NCBI GenBank assembly: GCA_963971575.1
Contig: OZ020611.1
Location: 204,028,419 to 204,092,418, forward strand
DNA from: Liopterus haemorrhoidalis
Taxonomy: Eukaryota; Arthropoda; Insecta; Coleoptera; Dytiscidae
Length of the DNA: 64,000 bases
Reading direction: 5' to 3'
Shown here: piece by piece, positions 52,849 through 64,000 of the stretch
Position numbering within the stretch: the first letter of the stretch is position 1
How the letters are laid out: each line of letters begins with the position of its first letter
Notes under the pieces: generated by a model
Seen by the model: only the letters and a program-made list of their open reading frames with translations
Databases searched by the model: none
Told to the model about the DNA's origin: nothing
Translations under genes and position numbers: made by a program

Positions 52849-53102
52849 AGGCCTTCTCACACTAGAGTTATTATTCAAGTCTAAACTTGGAAAATTAAAG
52901 TCTTTGCATTCGAATCGAAGTCTTGTGCGTGTGATAGTATGAAGAAAAAAACTAGGTTTTGAAGACCAGGCAAATGAAACAGGATACAATTTCTCGGTCT
53001 CTTTACCCAGGTCTTACAAAATGCGCGTGGGCCAACTGGTTTTATCTCGCTCTCAGCTGACGCGTCTTTGTCTTTTGTTTACGTCTAGTATTGTTAAATT
53101 TG

Positions 53103-53248
53103 TATTTTTGAAAAGTTATTTATTTAAAAAAAAATGATATTAGAAGAAGAGTTGATAAATTTTGTTAAAGAAAACCTTAAAAAAAAACAAATTAACAATA
53201 CTTCTTCTAATATCATTTTTTTTTAAATAAATAACTTTTCAAAAATAC
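53103..53248. repeat. Hairpin with 47-base arms inside the Harbinger element
   Basis: 53103-53149 and 53202-53248 are inverted (TTGAAAAGTTATTTATTTAA and complement; GATATTAGAAGAAG and complement) with a 52-base loop. Confidence 0.88.
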
Positions 53249-53349
53249 AATTGTGTTTTGGATCTAAACATAACCTAAGAGATTTATCAGATTTTTCGAC
53301 TGTTACTAGTCTGCTTGCCCAAGCTGTGGGTTTATTATACTTTTGTAAA

Positions 53350-53695
53350 ATTCATAATTTACATAACCTATCCTACTGTTTTTAATTTATTTCTTAACAT
53401 TATTGGTACTCGATATGGTGATAAGGATATAGGAATTGCATTCTCCTTTAATTCTATCTCATATTTTTTTGGAAAAGAACCAATACCTTTAAAGATATTA
53501 TCATATTTTCTAATTATCTCATCTTTAGATAAACTCTGATCAATAATATCAACATTTTTTGTTACAATATTTAATTTTATGCAAGTATTCAGCCCTAAAA
53601 TTGGAATACAATTTGATTTTGTTATTCTAAAATTATCAACACACAATTTTCCATTATTTTCAACTAATAAATCACAATTCCTATAATTTGTTAAG
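53350..53695 (-). pseudogene. Ty3/gypsy retrotransposon pol fragment (protease end to RT start)
   Basis: Minus strand: NYRNCDLLVENNGKLCVDNF, NCIPILGLNTCIKLNIV and, near the end, KYEIELKENAIPISLSPYRV. This is the stretch between protease and reverse transcriptase of gypsy elements (GLNTC and PYRVP-type motifs). Only about 115 residues remain; no LTRs found. It truncates the Harbinger transposase. Confidence 0.85.
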
Positions 53696-53696
53696 G

Positions 53697-53918
53697 TTAA
53701 AAAAATCTTCTGTAGCTGTTTGGATCTTCCAATCTTAATTCTTCTAATAAATTGTTAAAACAGCCCCTTTCATCCCTTCTTTTCAACCATGATCTAGTCC
53801 AACATTTTATTTTTTTCCTACGTTTTATTATTTTATTAGTTGCTGACAATATTATTATTGACGCCAACAAAATTACTATTTCTTCCTCATTCATTATAAA
53901 AAAAACTTTAAAAACCAA
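53697..53918 (-). pseudogene. Harbinger transposase N-terminal fragment
   Basis: From a Met at 53894 (MNEEEIVILLASIIIL) to KCWTRSWLKRRDERGCFNNL and LEELRLEDPNSYRRFF, the conserved start of PIF/Harbinger nucleases. The DDE domain is gone, replaced by the gypsy fragment. Confidence 0.85.
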
Positions 53919-54161
53919 TTTTAAAATAACCTTTCAAAATATAACTGTCAACTGTCATAATTTCACGATGTGCGCATGGGTAAACAAACAATTTCCAAGT
54001 CTTAACTAATATTCAAATACCGTGTGATATGTCAAGACCTGAAGACTTGGATCCTGAAAAAAAACCTACAAAAATAAGACTTGGATAGCGTTCTAGTGTG
54101 ATACGCCTTTAACGAGTTCGAATTGCATCATCATCTTCTTCTATTTTATCATCAAATAGAT

Positions 54162-55130
54162 CAGCGGTTCTTAAACTGTGGTCCGCGTAGCCATTACCGG
54201 GGGTCCGCGAAACAATTTTGACATTAACTTTAAATCCCCCTACTTTTCGCTTTTATTCAAATAACTCATTTAATAAAAATCCTACATGGTCAAGACTTTT
54301 TGTATTTGTTGTTACCTAACTAGTTGTTAACATAACTAAACAATAATTAGGAAAAATTTTATTATTTTTATTCAACTGCAAATTATTTACAGAAAACGTA
54401 TTATAATAAGATCTATTTTGACCAATATTTGACCAAGAAATGTTTGTATGAGCTTAATGTATTATAATTTGTAACTTTTATAATTCTTTTTACTACTATT
54501 TTTATTCATTTTGTTTTTTATTCTATATGCTACTAAAAATGTTCATCTCTATTAATGCGCAAGATCATTTATTAAAATATCCAGCGATACATTTTTACCA
54601 ATATTACCAATATTTATTATAACGTAGTGCCTATGAGATTACTGAGCCAGAAATTAACCCAGCAAACATTCAACTAACGGCCGAATGCTGGCAAACTGCT
54701 TTTATGCTGGTAAATTACTGGCACCAAAAGTAAGTGCACCGCCAGTATTAATAATGTACTTCACATTTGTATTTCGCATTCCGCCTATACGAAGTACTTT
54801 ACCAGCATTTTATAAGCACTCTTCTTCACTCATACTTTTTACTTAAAACCATCAGAAATAAATCTTGCAACTAATGCGATTATTTTGCACTTTACCGTTG
54901 CTGGGCCAGCAACTGATAAATCAATGGGCCAGTAACGGCCCCGGGGACACCGGGGTACTGGCCCATTACTTTCAATGCCGGGGAGTATGTGCTTTACCAG
55001 TACTGGCCCGTATAAAATGTTTGCTGGGAAGTCTCAAGTACGACCTAAAATGCCTGGAGTAGGGATGGGGTCCGCAAAAAAAATGTTGTTCAAGAGGGGT
55101 CCTCGGACTACATAAGTTTAAGAACCCCTG
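54162..55130. mobile_element. hAT nonautonomous element, duplication AAATAGAT, with nested insert
   Basis: AAATAGAT at 54154-54161 and 55131-55138. Ends CAGCGGTTCTTAAACTGTGG and the inverted AGTTTAAGAACCCCTG. GGTCCGCG repeats are subterminal. No transposase. Confidence 0.93.
54658..55028. mobile_element. Nested MITE, ends CCCAGCAAACATT
   Basis: CCCAGCAAACATT and its inverse AATGTTTGCTGGG; interior rich in TGCTGG and ACTGGC. Superfamily not certain (TTAA-like left flank only). Confidence 0.8.
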
Positions 55131-55584
55131 AAATAGATGGATTGTCTTACTCTTTCAGGACCGGTCAAGTTAGGGGTGCAGTGGGTGCAATACACTCGAG
55201 TCCTCAAACTAGGGGGGACCCCAAAATGGCGTGTATTTAAATAATTTTGTAAATTTTGTCACACCCACAAAACAAAAATACTAAAAAAAAATCTAAATAT
55301 TTTAGTTAGTTTAACGAGTCAGTAGTATTCATATTAACTGCAAAAAAATATTTATCAAGCCATTAAAATAATCATTAGAAGAAGATAAAAATATTGTTCA
55401 AGGACTATGTGGAACATCGGTCTTGTAAAAGAAAACATTTTTACGGTGAAATAGATATTGATGAAACTTTAGATAACCCTGTAGCAAATTATACGATTTT
55501 TGATTTATCCCCCGATGGACACTTTGATTTCACAAACTAACGATTTAAATCAGTATATATCAGCAATATATCACGAGAAACAAA

Positions 55585-56611
55585 AATTTATGTGAAGTGT
55601 GAATTTTCACACATTTCAGTGTTTCGCTGGTATTTAGTAACTGAATGATGATTATTTGGGATCCCAAAATATTTTTTTATGAATTTTAATTCGAATGCCT
55701 AATACCATTATTTAAGTTTCTAAATATGTGCAGTATTTTTTTTATATAGCAAGGTTCATTAGGATTTTGAAAATTTCGCCTATGGCTTCCATTGGTTGCT
55801 TAAATCATAAGCCCCGCCCTCTGATTTCGTATACATTTAAACATAGAATTAAATTATAATTTCAACACTTCCCACTGGTTATTAAATTTACGTTTTTAAA
55901 AATTAAATGCAACATTTACCAAAATATAACTAGAATTTTGACAAAATAATTTAAACAAAATAAAAATGCAAAAAAAAGAAAAATTAAAATTGACAGGAAT
56001 CGAACTCTAGTTTGCAAATTACAAAGCAACGACGAAACGCACTACGCTACGAGCGCTTACTTATCTACTGTGTTACATAGCGAATAAAATATGTAACATA
56101 TTTTAGTTAAAAACACAAAAAATGCGTTATTTTCCGAAAACATAATCTGATCAAAAATTCCTGTTGTACTATTCCGGTTCACACCAATGTACTTTTCATA
56201 GAATTTTTTCAGATTTTTAGTTTAAACCATCTAGGCTATAGGCTGTGGGACAAAAATTCTTTTGCACAATTTTGGCAAAAATCGCATCAAAATAATTTAT
56301 TTTGCAAAAATAAAATTTTTGTCGTTAATCCACGTAGGCTTTCATTTGATACCCTACTCAGAATTTTAAAAAAATATTTTCTTTTTCGATGAGCTCATAT
56401 TTGTTTATATTTTTAGGGGGATATGTTTTTTAGATGTTTTAGTATTTTTCCTATGTGCGGGTCAAAGAGCTGTATAAGCATGCTAAATTTCAACTCTCTA
56501 GGTTTAGCCGTTTGGCTACAATTTTTACCGAACAGACAGACAGACAGACAGACAGACGACAAAATGACGATATAAGGGTTATTTGTCATACCTACAAAAC
56601 CCTAAAAAAGA
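55585..56611 (+). mobile_element. R1 repeat copy 5
   Basis: Full order as in copy 3. The cassette at 55985-56068 (minus) has A box TAGCGTAGTGCG and B box GAGTTCGATTCC. Six CAGA units at 56533-56557. Ends CATACCTACAAAACCCTAAA. Confidence 0.88.
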
Positions 56612-57480
56612 AATTTTCATGAAAAAATAAATATTTTTTTTTAATTGTCAATAGGATATCAAATGAAATTTCTTAATGTGTGGATAAACAAGCAAATTTT
56701 TATTTTTAAATAATCGTTTTTTATGGTTTTTTTGCCAAAAATATGTCCTTTGTCCCCTACCATATTTCCCAGAGGGGCTGATTAAAATATCTCAATAATG
56801 TACATTGATGGGAACTGGAATAGTTCAGTAGGAATTTTAGATCAGATTGGTTTTAAAAATACAATCGTTTGTTGTCGTTGATAAAAATAATAATAATAAT
56901 AATTTTTTTTTTTTTTGTGGTATAAAAAGAAAGCTCTGAAGAAGTAGATTAAGAAACGGGAAGTAGTTTTATATATATATATTTTTTAATTTTGCTCTCT
57001 TTTAGGGTTTTGTAGGTATGACCACCAAAAAACCCTTATAACGTCACTCGTGTCTGTCTGTCTGTACGGTAGAAATTGTAGCCAAACTGCTGAACTTAGA
57101 AAGTAGAAATTTGGCATGCTTATACAACTCTTTCCTCGACCCACATATAGGAAAAATACTGAGAGTTTAAAAAAACAAATCCCGAGATAAATATAAACAA
57201 ATATGTATTTAATTAAAAAATAAATATTTAAAAAAAAATTTAAGTGGCATATCAAATGAAACCTTTTAATGCGTGGAATCAACAAGCAAATTTCTATTTT
57301 TGAAAAATATTTTTATGTGATTTTCGCCAAAAATGTGTTAAAAAACTTTTGTCCCCCACCCTATCTCCCAGAGGGGATGATCTAAAAATCTGAAAAAATC
57401 TCTATAGTGAACATTTATGAGAACCGAAATAGTTCAACAGGAATTTTCGATCAAATAAAATCATAAAAATTAGTAATTAT
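56612..57480. repeat. Diverged R1-related fragments, both orientations
   Basis: 57000-57130 is an inverted R1-like right end (GGGTTTTGTAGGTATGACCA, three TCTG units, TTGTAGCCAAACTGCTGAAC). Flanking parts match the R1 middle. Confidence 0.7.
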
Positions 57481-58015
57481 TTTTATGTCAATCTCTTGGT
57501 GTATGTTAGGTAAATTTGAAAACCATGTATGTGTAAGATACTCAGAAACCAAATGTCAGTATTAAACTGAGAGAATTTAGTGGAAAGAAATATCTTATTT
57601 ACAGTATAAAGCGAAACCGAATAATTCAATAAGAGCAGCAAGCAGTACATTATTAGACACTCGCTGCATCTAATAAAACGCCTTTACCGAAATATTTCCA
57701 CTTCACCACAAGCCGACATTGTTATGTCGGCTCCTTAGTCATCATTTTTATGTTACCTTAATATTTATTGTTTCTACATCAAATCAATAGTGTTAATAAT
57801 TATAGATAATTTTTAACGCTTTAACCTCCACATTTTTTTAAATGTTTTTATGATCAGCCCAATCGGCCTACCGGGCTTTTGCCCGGTAGCCAGCCGGTTC
57901 TATCCAGCCCTGATCGTCAGCATATTTAATGTTTTTAATTGTCTTGTCATTTATGATTTTACCTAAATATTTCTTAGTTTTATTCGATCTCGCACAGATT
58001 TTATATGGTATAAGA

Positions 58016-59080
58016 CAGTGTTTCTCAACCTTTTCTGGCCCGGGACCCCCCGAAATCATGTAAATATTGTCTGCGGCCCCCCTATATTATGGTGTATCAA
58101 AATTATGGGAACACGAGCTTTTTCGAAAAGGCGACGTGTGAAGGGAAAAATTTTAAACTAAAACTTATCCACAAAATTGAATGTAGTAGAAATTTTTTAA
58201 ACTAAAACTTATCCACAAAATTGAATGTAGTAGAAAATTTTTAAACTAAAACTTATCCACAAAATTAAATGTAGTATTGAAATTTTCCAGAAAAAACCGG
58301 AAGTGCAGGATATCAAGGACAATTTCGAATTTTTAAACGTATGTCATATTGGATATCTTTGGATAGAGCTTTTCAACAACTTTTATTTAAACATTTTTTT
58401 AATATCTTTTACGATTGACAAAAAACTGTGATATTTTTTAATTGCTTATAACGACTTGAAAGTATTTTTATTTACAAGTGTTCAAAGTGTGTTCCATTTT
58501 AATTTAAACACATTCGCATTCTTACTCTTGAGTTATCTGTAGCTCGCAGAGCAATTAAAAAAATATATATAATAAAAAATATTGCACTTTCAAGTCGTAC
58601 CTACTTCAAAGAACAACTTGAAAATACTTGAAGTACCTCCAATGTACAGACCGAACCATGGTCAGACAAACCCATCAACCGACACATACAATTTATTTGA
58701 CCTTGATATAAGTCTACGTATAGTCTGTTTCTTTGGTTAAAGCAGAACTAGATTTTCAAATCTAGTAATTATATCGATTGAATGAAGCTTTTGATCATTT
58801 TGTTTAGTAAAAGCCCATTTAGTCATTATATAGCCTGTAGTTTAAATTAGTTGTCAAAATAGGTACATATATTATGTATAAAAATAAATAGAATATTTAT
58901 TTTATTTATGTTATGAAATATTTTTATGAATATAAATATAAGATACTCGTATTTATAAATATGAATAAAATTTATATCTAGCAAGATTGAGTGCATTTTT
59001 ATTATATTTTCATGTTTCCATCTTGTATGACTTCGCGGCCCCCCGACGAAGCCTTCACGGCCCCCCGGTTGAGAAACGCT
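58016..59080. mobile_element. hAT nonautonomous element, duplication GTATAAGA
   Basis: GTATAAGA at 58008-58015 and 59081-59088. Ends CAGTGTTTCTCAACC and GGTTGAGAAACGCTG, with GGCCCCCC subterminal runs. Contains three tandem AAACTAAAACTTATCCACAA units (about 58153-58265) and an M-A-like end at 58728. A sister copy starts at 62994. Confidence 0.95.
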
Positions 59081-59089
59081 GGTATAAGA

Positions 59090-60609
59090 TATAAGGATTA
59101 ACAAATTTAATTAATTTAATTAAAAAAGTTAATTAACAAATATTACAACGTCCATAAGGGTAACAAGGATCTCGATTAATCTCAGTAATTGTAAAGAGTG
59201 AGAAACAAACTCCATTGTAATTTTCTGACTTTTCTACGTATTACAATCTTCCTAGTTAAATCAACATTTTTGAAACAGCATCTCTTTTCTCTCAACTTTA
59301 AAAACAAGATATTTAATTTCCATTTCTGAGCCATTAAATCAAGAGATAGACTTACAGGTAATAAAAATAATCTCTCCCCTTAGAGTGTCTTTGCACGTGC
59401 TGATAGGGCTGACGGTGTACGGGCGTACTGCTGTACGGGGTCGCTCATAGCCCGAGGTGACTCTCAATGTAATTAGGCACGCGCGTGCCACACGCCGCAC
59501 ACCAACTTGGCAGTCAAGGGAACATCCTAATTGACCCCCGACCCCGACCCCGACCCTTAATTCATGTATCTCTTACACGAGCTTCTCATGTTACTCTCGG
59601 CTCACCATTTGTAAACAAATGAAAAATATTATCATTATATTTAAGTACGGATTATTTACGGTATTTACTCACACTATTTATTTGTCAATATCAATAATAT
59701 TAGGTCGTCAAGGATGAAATTTGTACGGACAACTCGTTAGAGAAACCGTGTATGCTAGTGAGAATGAGATTTGGCCCTGGCGAAGCACCGCCCCTTTCTT
59801 TTAAAACACAACATTTACGATTCACTTTATCATTTCCAATATTTTTAGTCAAAACTGAAATCTAAATAAGTACTTGATAGTTATCCGTTTCGAAATCCAA
59901 GCAATTATTTAATAAGTGTTTGTTAACATTTAGCTCCTTAGCTCCTTTTAAAGAAAAACTTGAAAAATAAAATTTCAGTATTTATACGCTTTAAGTCACA
60001 TTTAAATGGTTTAAATGAGATTTATAGTATACTTATTTTGAAGAATATTAACATTATTAAAAGAGAGAATCCTCAAAAATATCAATATATTCCGACCTAC
60101 CAATTTTATGTCTGAAATAGAAAATTCCGTTTTTCGTCGCATTCATAGATGCTAAATTATGTAAATGTATTAAAACTGTATAAAGCATTTATATATCTTC
60201 ATTATATGCAAACAATCAATGATAAAACTTATTAGGTTAGGTTTAGTTAGCAAAAATTTTAGACAGAAAAAACTTAAACTTGCTAGACGTATATGAACAG
60301 GTACTCATAAGGAATTTTTACCTTTTCCAATGAGATTTATAGTATGCGTATTTTGAAAAACATTAACTTCATAAATATTTCCAAAAATATCAGTTATATT
60401 CGGACGTTCCTCGTGTTAAAAACGGGTATTTCTCTGCCAACTACAGATGCATGAATGATTACTATTGGCTCCCCACTCTTACGACCGTGCCTTCTCGTTT
60501 ATAACGTTATAATATAATTCAGTCTAAGCATACCTAGTTGTGGTGGACTAATACGGAACATTAAACAAAAAGGCAAAGTTGGTTGATAACTTACAAATAT
60601 AAGGAATTA
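59090..60609. other. No gene; contains a CG-richer, apparently single-copy block at 59390-59620
   Basis: 59390-59620 has GGCACGCGCGTGCC (perfect palindrome), CCCCGACCCCGACCCCGACC, TAATTA and TAATTG homeodomain-type sites, and CATTTGTAAACAAATG with a forkhead-type core. No open frame of note. Could be regulatory or a non-coding exon; unproven. The remainder is AT-rich. Confidence 0.4.
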
Positions 60610-61223
60610 TTTTATTTACCAAAGTATGCACCCATATGGTCTATACACTTTTGCCCTTTAAGCGGCAGGTTGTTCAGGCCGGTGGTATAAAACCCTGGCG
60701 GACGAGAGTCAATGAATTCCTGGAAGGTCAGTTTTACAGCTTTGTCGGAATTAAACAGTTGCCCTATTAAAAAGTTGTCCAAATTACGGAAGAAGTGGTA
60801 GTCAGTGGAGTCTAGGTCTGGTGAGTATGGAGGATGATGGAGAAGTTACAACTCCAATTCCTGAAGTTTTGCCACAGTCATTTGTGCAGTGTGTGGTCTA
60901 GCGTTATCATGCAATAAGATAGGAGTCGATCTTATTGACCAATCTAGGCTGTTTTTCTTTAAGTTTTTGCATCATTTCGTCCAGTTGGTTGTAGTATATT
61001 TCTGCTGTGATCGATGAGCCACGTTTTTTTTTTTTGTTTTTTTTAAGTTACCTGTACGAAATTTGGCGAACCAATTTGATATTGTCTGTTGCGTAGTAAC
61101 ACTAGAGCCACTATTAATCTTTCGCGCGGTCTGCGATGCAGTAGTTCCACGTAAGAACTCATACTTCATAATAGTGCGAATTTCCGACCGTTTGATTTCA
61201 ACAAAATTAATTTCACACCACAC
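60610..61223 (-). pseudogene. Mariner transposase, internally deleted
   Basis: Start region RTIMKYEFLRGTTASQTARK with following helix QQTISNWFAKFRTGNL (mariner HTH). After a deletion at about 60980: PILLHDNARPHTAQMTVAKL, a stop, SSILTRP-equivalent region and further frames ending PLKGQKCIDHMGAYFG. The order is N-terminal HTH then catalytic C-terminus, with the middle lost and several stops. Confidence 0.85.
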
Positions 61224-61292
61224 TACACTCTACCCTGTAAAATATGGTAAAAACGGTTGATTTTGATGTGATAAATATACCTAGACATCTAG

Positions 61293-61560
61293 CACTGGCG
61301 CACACAAGGGGGGGGGTCCAACGGGTCCGGACCACCCCCGTACCAAAATTTTAAGTGTACATACGTTAAAATACATTGTACAAATGTTCATAAAAAGCAT
61401 TGCCAAAATGATTATAAATTATAAATAATATTACAATAAATTAAATAATATTACATAATCATTGTTATTGTTTATAATAAGTTTTAAATATATAATATTT
61501 CTTTATAAAAATTGTCTATAATTGGACCCCCCCCAAGCCAAAAATCTGTGTGCGCCACTG
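61293..61560. mobile_element. hAT MITE, duplication ACATCTAK
   Basis: CACTGGCGCACACA and the inverted TGTGTGCGCCACTG, with GGGGGGGGTCCAA and its complement next to the ends. ACATCTAG/ACATCTAT outside (one mismatch). Sits in a repeat whose uninterrupted form is at 22980-23060. Confidence 0.85.
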
Positions 61561-61566
61561 ACATCT

Positions 61567-61928
61567 ATACTCTATCTCTGAAAGCCTGATAGTAATAAAT
61601 TATTGTTTCAGGCAGTTACCAGTGGCGTGCACATTTTAAACACGTTTAAATTGGTTTTGTGTATTTCTATATTCCTATTTATCATTTTATTAAACGGATG
61701 CCTGTGACCATATTTTTCAAATTTTTCAAATTTTTATGGCCTATTGTGTTTAACCCTAGTTCGTATTCCTATATACTATGTGCGGCACACTCGGTTGTTT
61801 TTAACAATATTTCGTTTCGAACTATTCATATTTTGTCGCTTTTGTTTTACCGCTTCTGTGTGATAATACAATAACTTTTTACAAATAATAAATTATATTA
61901 ATATCAGTCTTTCGGAGATACAGTATAG
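61567..61928. mobile_element. MITE M-D, copy 2
   Basis: Same interior as 38676-39030; ends ACTCTATCTCTGAAAGCCTG and CAGTCTTTCGGAGATACAGT are decayed inverted repeats. Confidence 0.82.
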
Positions 61929-62993
61929 TATGTATTATGTTGGCTTCTTACACTTATTAAATACCTACAAAATGAGGTTATGTTACAACTAAACAGTTGG
62001 CAATATCTTAACAGATAAAAATATACCTAGAATTCCCTAAAAAATTGATGAAAAATTGACGAAAAATAGAACTTGTTCTATTTTCAATATAAATTGATCA
62101 AATTTTTTGTCAATTAATTGACGAAATTTTTACGCTTTACACACATCAATTAATTGAATGTCAACTTTTTCAATTAATTGAATCGTGTAAAACCCACTTA
62201 ATATCTTTTAAAACATAGGCTATGAATGGTACTGCTATTCAAATACCGTGTGATAAGTCAAGACCTAAGGACGTAAGCTCTGAAAAAAAAAAAAAAAAAA
62301 AAGCTACAAAAATAAAACTTGGATAGCATTCTGGTGTGATTTTAGACTCCAATATGAAGTTCAGAAGGTTGTAACAAAAGCTTTCCTTTATCATTGATCA
62401 AATGAATTGTATTCTTACGTCTTTGCCTTGTTTCTAAATTTCTGAAAAATACGCTTAAATTTATGGATTGAATATGACTAAGATATTAAGATATATGAGA
62501 CGAGATATTGCGTAGATTAAAACATACGTGTGGTAATTAGCGATAAGGTACACGACAAGTGAAACATAGAATGTGAAATGATTTCTCAGTTGTGCCAACT
62601 TGATATTTATTAGAGACTGTTAGTGGAATTTTATCGTCTCTACAAAACATGCCCGTAAATTATGAACAGTAACAATAAAGCCATTGTGTGGCCGTGTCAA
62701 AACTGTCTCTTTAAAAATTAAGAGCTAATACCTATAATTCTATCGTCTGATTTATACTGTTTTGTAAATAGTTAAATTAAGAGAAGATGTCGTTTTCTTA
62801 ATAACAACAAACAAATGACATAACAATGAATAAAGCCTTCCATTCATTTTTATTTCTGAATGAATAAGGTAGAACGTATAATGAAAACAATACGTAACAA
62901 GATAACGTGAAAGAAATATATTTATTCGCATTAACTAGTAATAAATTTAGACCAGAGGTTGGCAAGGTATAGCTTGCGAGCTTTTATCTATAG
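61929..62993. other. No gene; includes a Harbinger right end
   Basis: 62060-62200 has repeated TCAATTAATTGA-type palindromes. 62235-62345 matches the right end of the Harbinger element at 53975-54108 (CAAATACCGTGTGATA, ACTTGGATAGC). A 20-base A run lies near 62284. Confidence 0.5.
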
Positions 62994-64000
62994 CAGTGTT
63001 TCTCAACCTTTCCTGGCATGGGACCCCCCTAAATTTTGTAAATATTGTCTGCGGCCCCTCTATTTTTATGATATATCAAGACAGAGAGAAGACGATTTTT
63101 CTCGAAAAGGCGAAGTGTGAGCAGGTTGGGGGAAAAAAATTCATAACCAGAATTTATTAAAAAAAAATAATAATAATGGTAGTATTGAAATTTTCTGAAT
63201 AAACCGAAAGTACGGGATATCAAGAACAATTTCGAATTTCTAAATGGGAACGTATATCATATTGGATATATTTGGATAGAGCTTTTGAAAAGAAACAACT
63301 TTAACTGAAACATTTTTTTAACAACCTTTACGGTTGACAAAAAATTGTGATATTTTTATATGACGATTATATTCCCCATAGCGACTTGAAAGTAAAGTAT
63401 ATTTATTTACAAGTGTTCAAAGTGTCTTCCATTAAACACTTTCGTATCCTTACTCTTGAATTATCTGTAGCTTGGAGCATTAAAAAAATATATATCAGCA
63501 CCTTAGAGGTAAACTGTAGTCACATTTTTATCAGAAATGACATTTAAGTGCCAAGTGACTTAATATTTTATAGTCCGTCGATTGGAAAATAATTTGGAAC
63601 TATAGCTCTAGCCAGTTTCAATATACGTTGCTTTAAAACTGTACCAAGTCGATCAACGCAAGGAAATAAACAATCTTAAATCGTCTTTTCTGAGCTGTTT
63701 ATCATTTGTGACTTAATACAAGTTACCTCTGAGGTGCTGATATATATAATAAAAAATATTGCACTTTCAAGTCGTCCTTACTTGAAAGTACTTAAAGTAC
63801 CTCCAAAGCAAACCATTGTTACAGAAACGCACCAACCGACACATACACTTTATTTGACCTTAATATAATTTACTTATAGTCTTTTTCTTTGGTTTAAGCG
63901 AAACTAGATTTTCAAATCTAGTAATTTTTATCGATTGAATGAAACTCTTTATCATTTTATTTAGCAAAAGCCCACTTTACTTATTAAAAAAAATAGTTAA
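62994..64000. mobile_element. Sister hAT element, cut by the window end, with a nested MITE
   Basis: CAGTGTTTCTCAACCTTTCC and the following sequence parallel 58016-59080, including ATATCATATTGGATAT and the M-A-like end at 63876. The 244-base insert at 63496-63739 is absent from the sister copy. Confidence 0.88.
63496..63739. mobile_element. hAT MITE, ends CAGCACCTTAGAGGTAAC-like, duplication ATATATAT
   Basis: CAGCACCTTAGAGGTAAAC and the inverted GTTACCTCTGAGGTGCTG; ATATATAT at 63488-63495 and 63740-63747. The empty site is at about 58560-58575. Confidence 0.9.

Larger units (their letters stand above)
52849..54108. mobile_element. PIF/Harbinger element, broken by a gypsy fragment
   Basis: Ends AGGCCTTCTCACACTAGAG and, inverted from the right, AGGCGTATCACACTAGAAC. 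TTAA (containing the TTA/TAA typical of Harbinger) flanks both. Transposase start lies at 53697-53918 (minus). A second right end is seen at 62235-62345. Confidence 0.8.

Overview
The window is nuclear DNA from an animal, almost certainly an insect. It is AT-rich, intron-containing and packed with transposable elements (TEs). The coding signal I can support belongs to two host genes, a forkhead transcription factor and a small Ly6-like secreted protein. I cannot name the species. No bacterial-type operon, rRNA or CRISPR array is visible.

Host gene 1 (minus strand, 31661 to 2104, running off the left edge) is a FoxL2-type forkhead gene. Five coding exons can be assembled at 31538-31661, 15670-15796, 12952-13313, 10058-10127 and 2104-2247. 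All four internal junctions are phase-compatible with GT/AG sites. The partial product is about 275 residues: an acidic N-terminus, a Ser/Thr/Gly/Gln-rich linker, a forkhead domain split by an intron, and the FoxL2-like segment after it. The last exon(s) lie left of position 1. Introns of about 15.7, 2.4, 2.8 and 7.8 kb are filled with TEs. Host gene 2 (plus strand, exons 23521-23739 and 27400-27588) encodes a 135-residue Ly6/three-finger protein with a signal peptide and no GPI tail. If the first FoxL2 exon is correct, this gene is nested antisense in FoxL2 intron 1.

Right of about 31.7 kb I see no convincing host exon. The rest is layered TEs: hAT elements with 8-bp target duplications (1422, 10655, 14211, 14821, 20537, 43958, 48906, 54162, 58016, 61293, 63496); Tc1/mariner, pogo and DDE elements (18208, 26624, 34118, 37276, 50246, 60610); a Harbinger element broken by a gypsy fragment (52849-54108); non-LTR retrotransposon pieces (25275, 27710, 30101, 49540); and several TA-flanked MITE families, called M-A, M-B, M-C and M-D here. 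Two families carrying CAGA microsatellites (R1, R2) recur. R1 copies carry a tRNA-like cassette that differs from copy to copy. Tandem repeats include a 121-bp satellite (4319-4997), a perfect array of 111 CAGA units (19311-19754), and TA/GA tracts beside the first FoxL2 exon.

I found no convincing new enzymatic or defence system. The most unusual structures are the nested antisense gene, the exchangeable tRNA-like cassettes in R1, the CAGA array that joins two unrelated repeat families, and several datable nested insertions whose empty sites are present elsewhere in the window.
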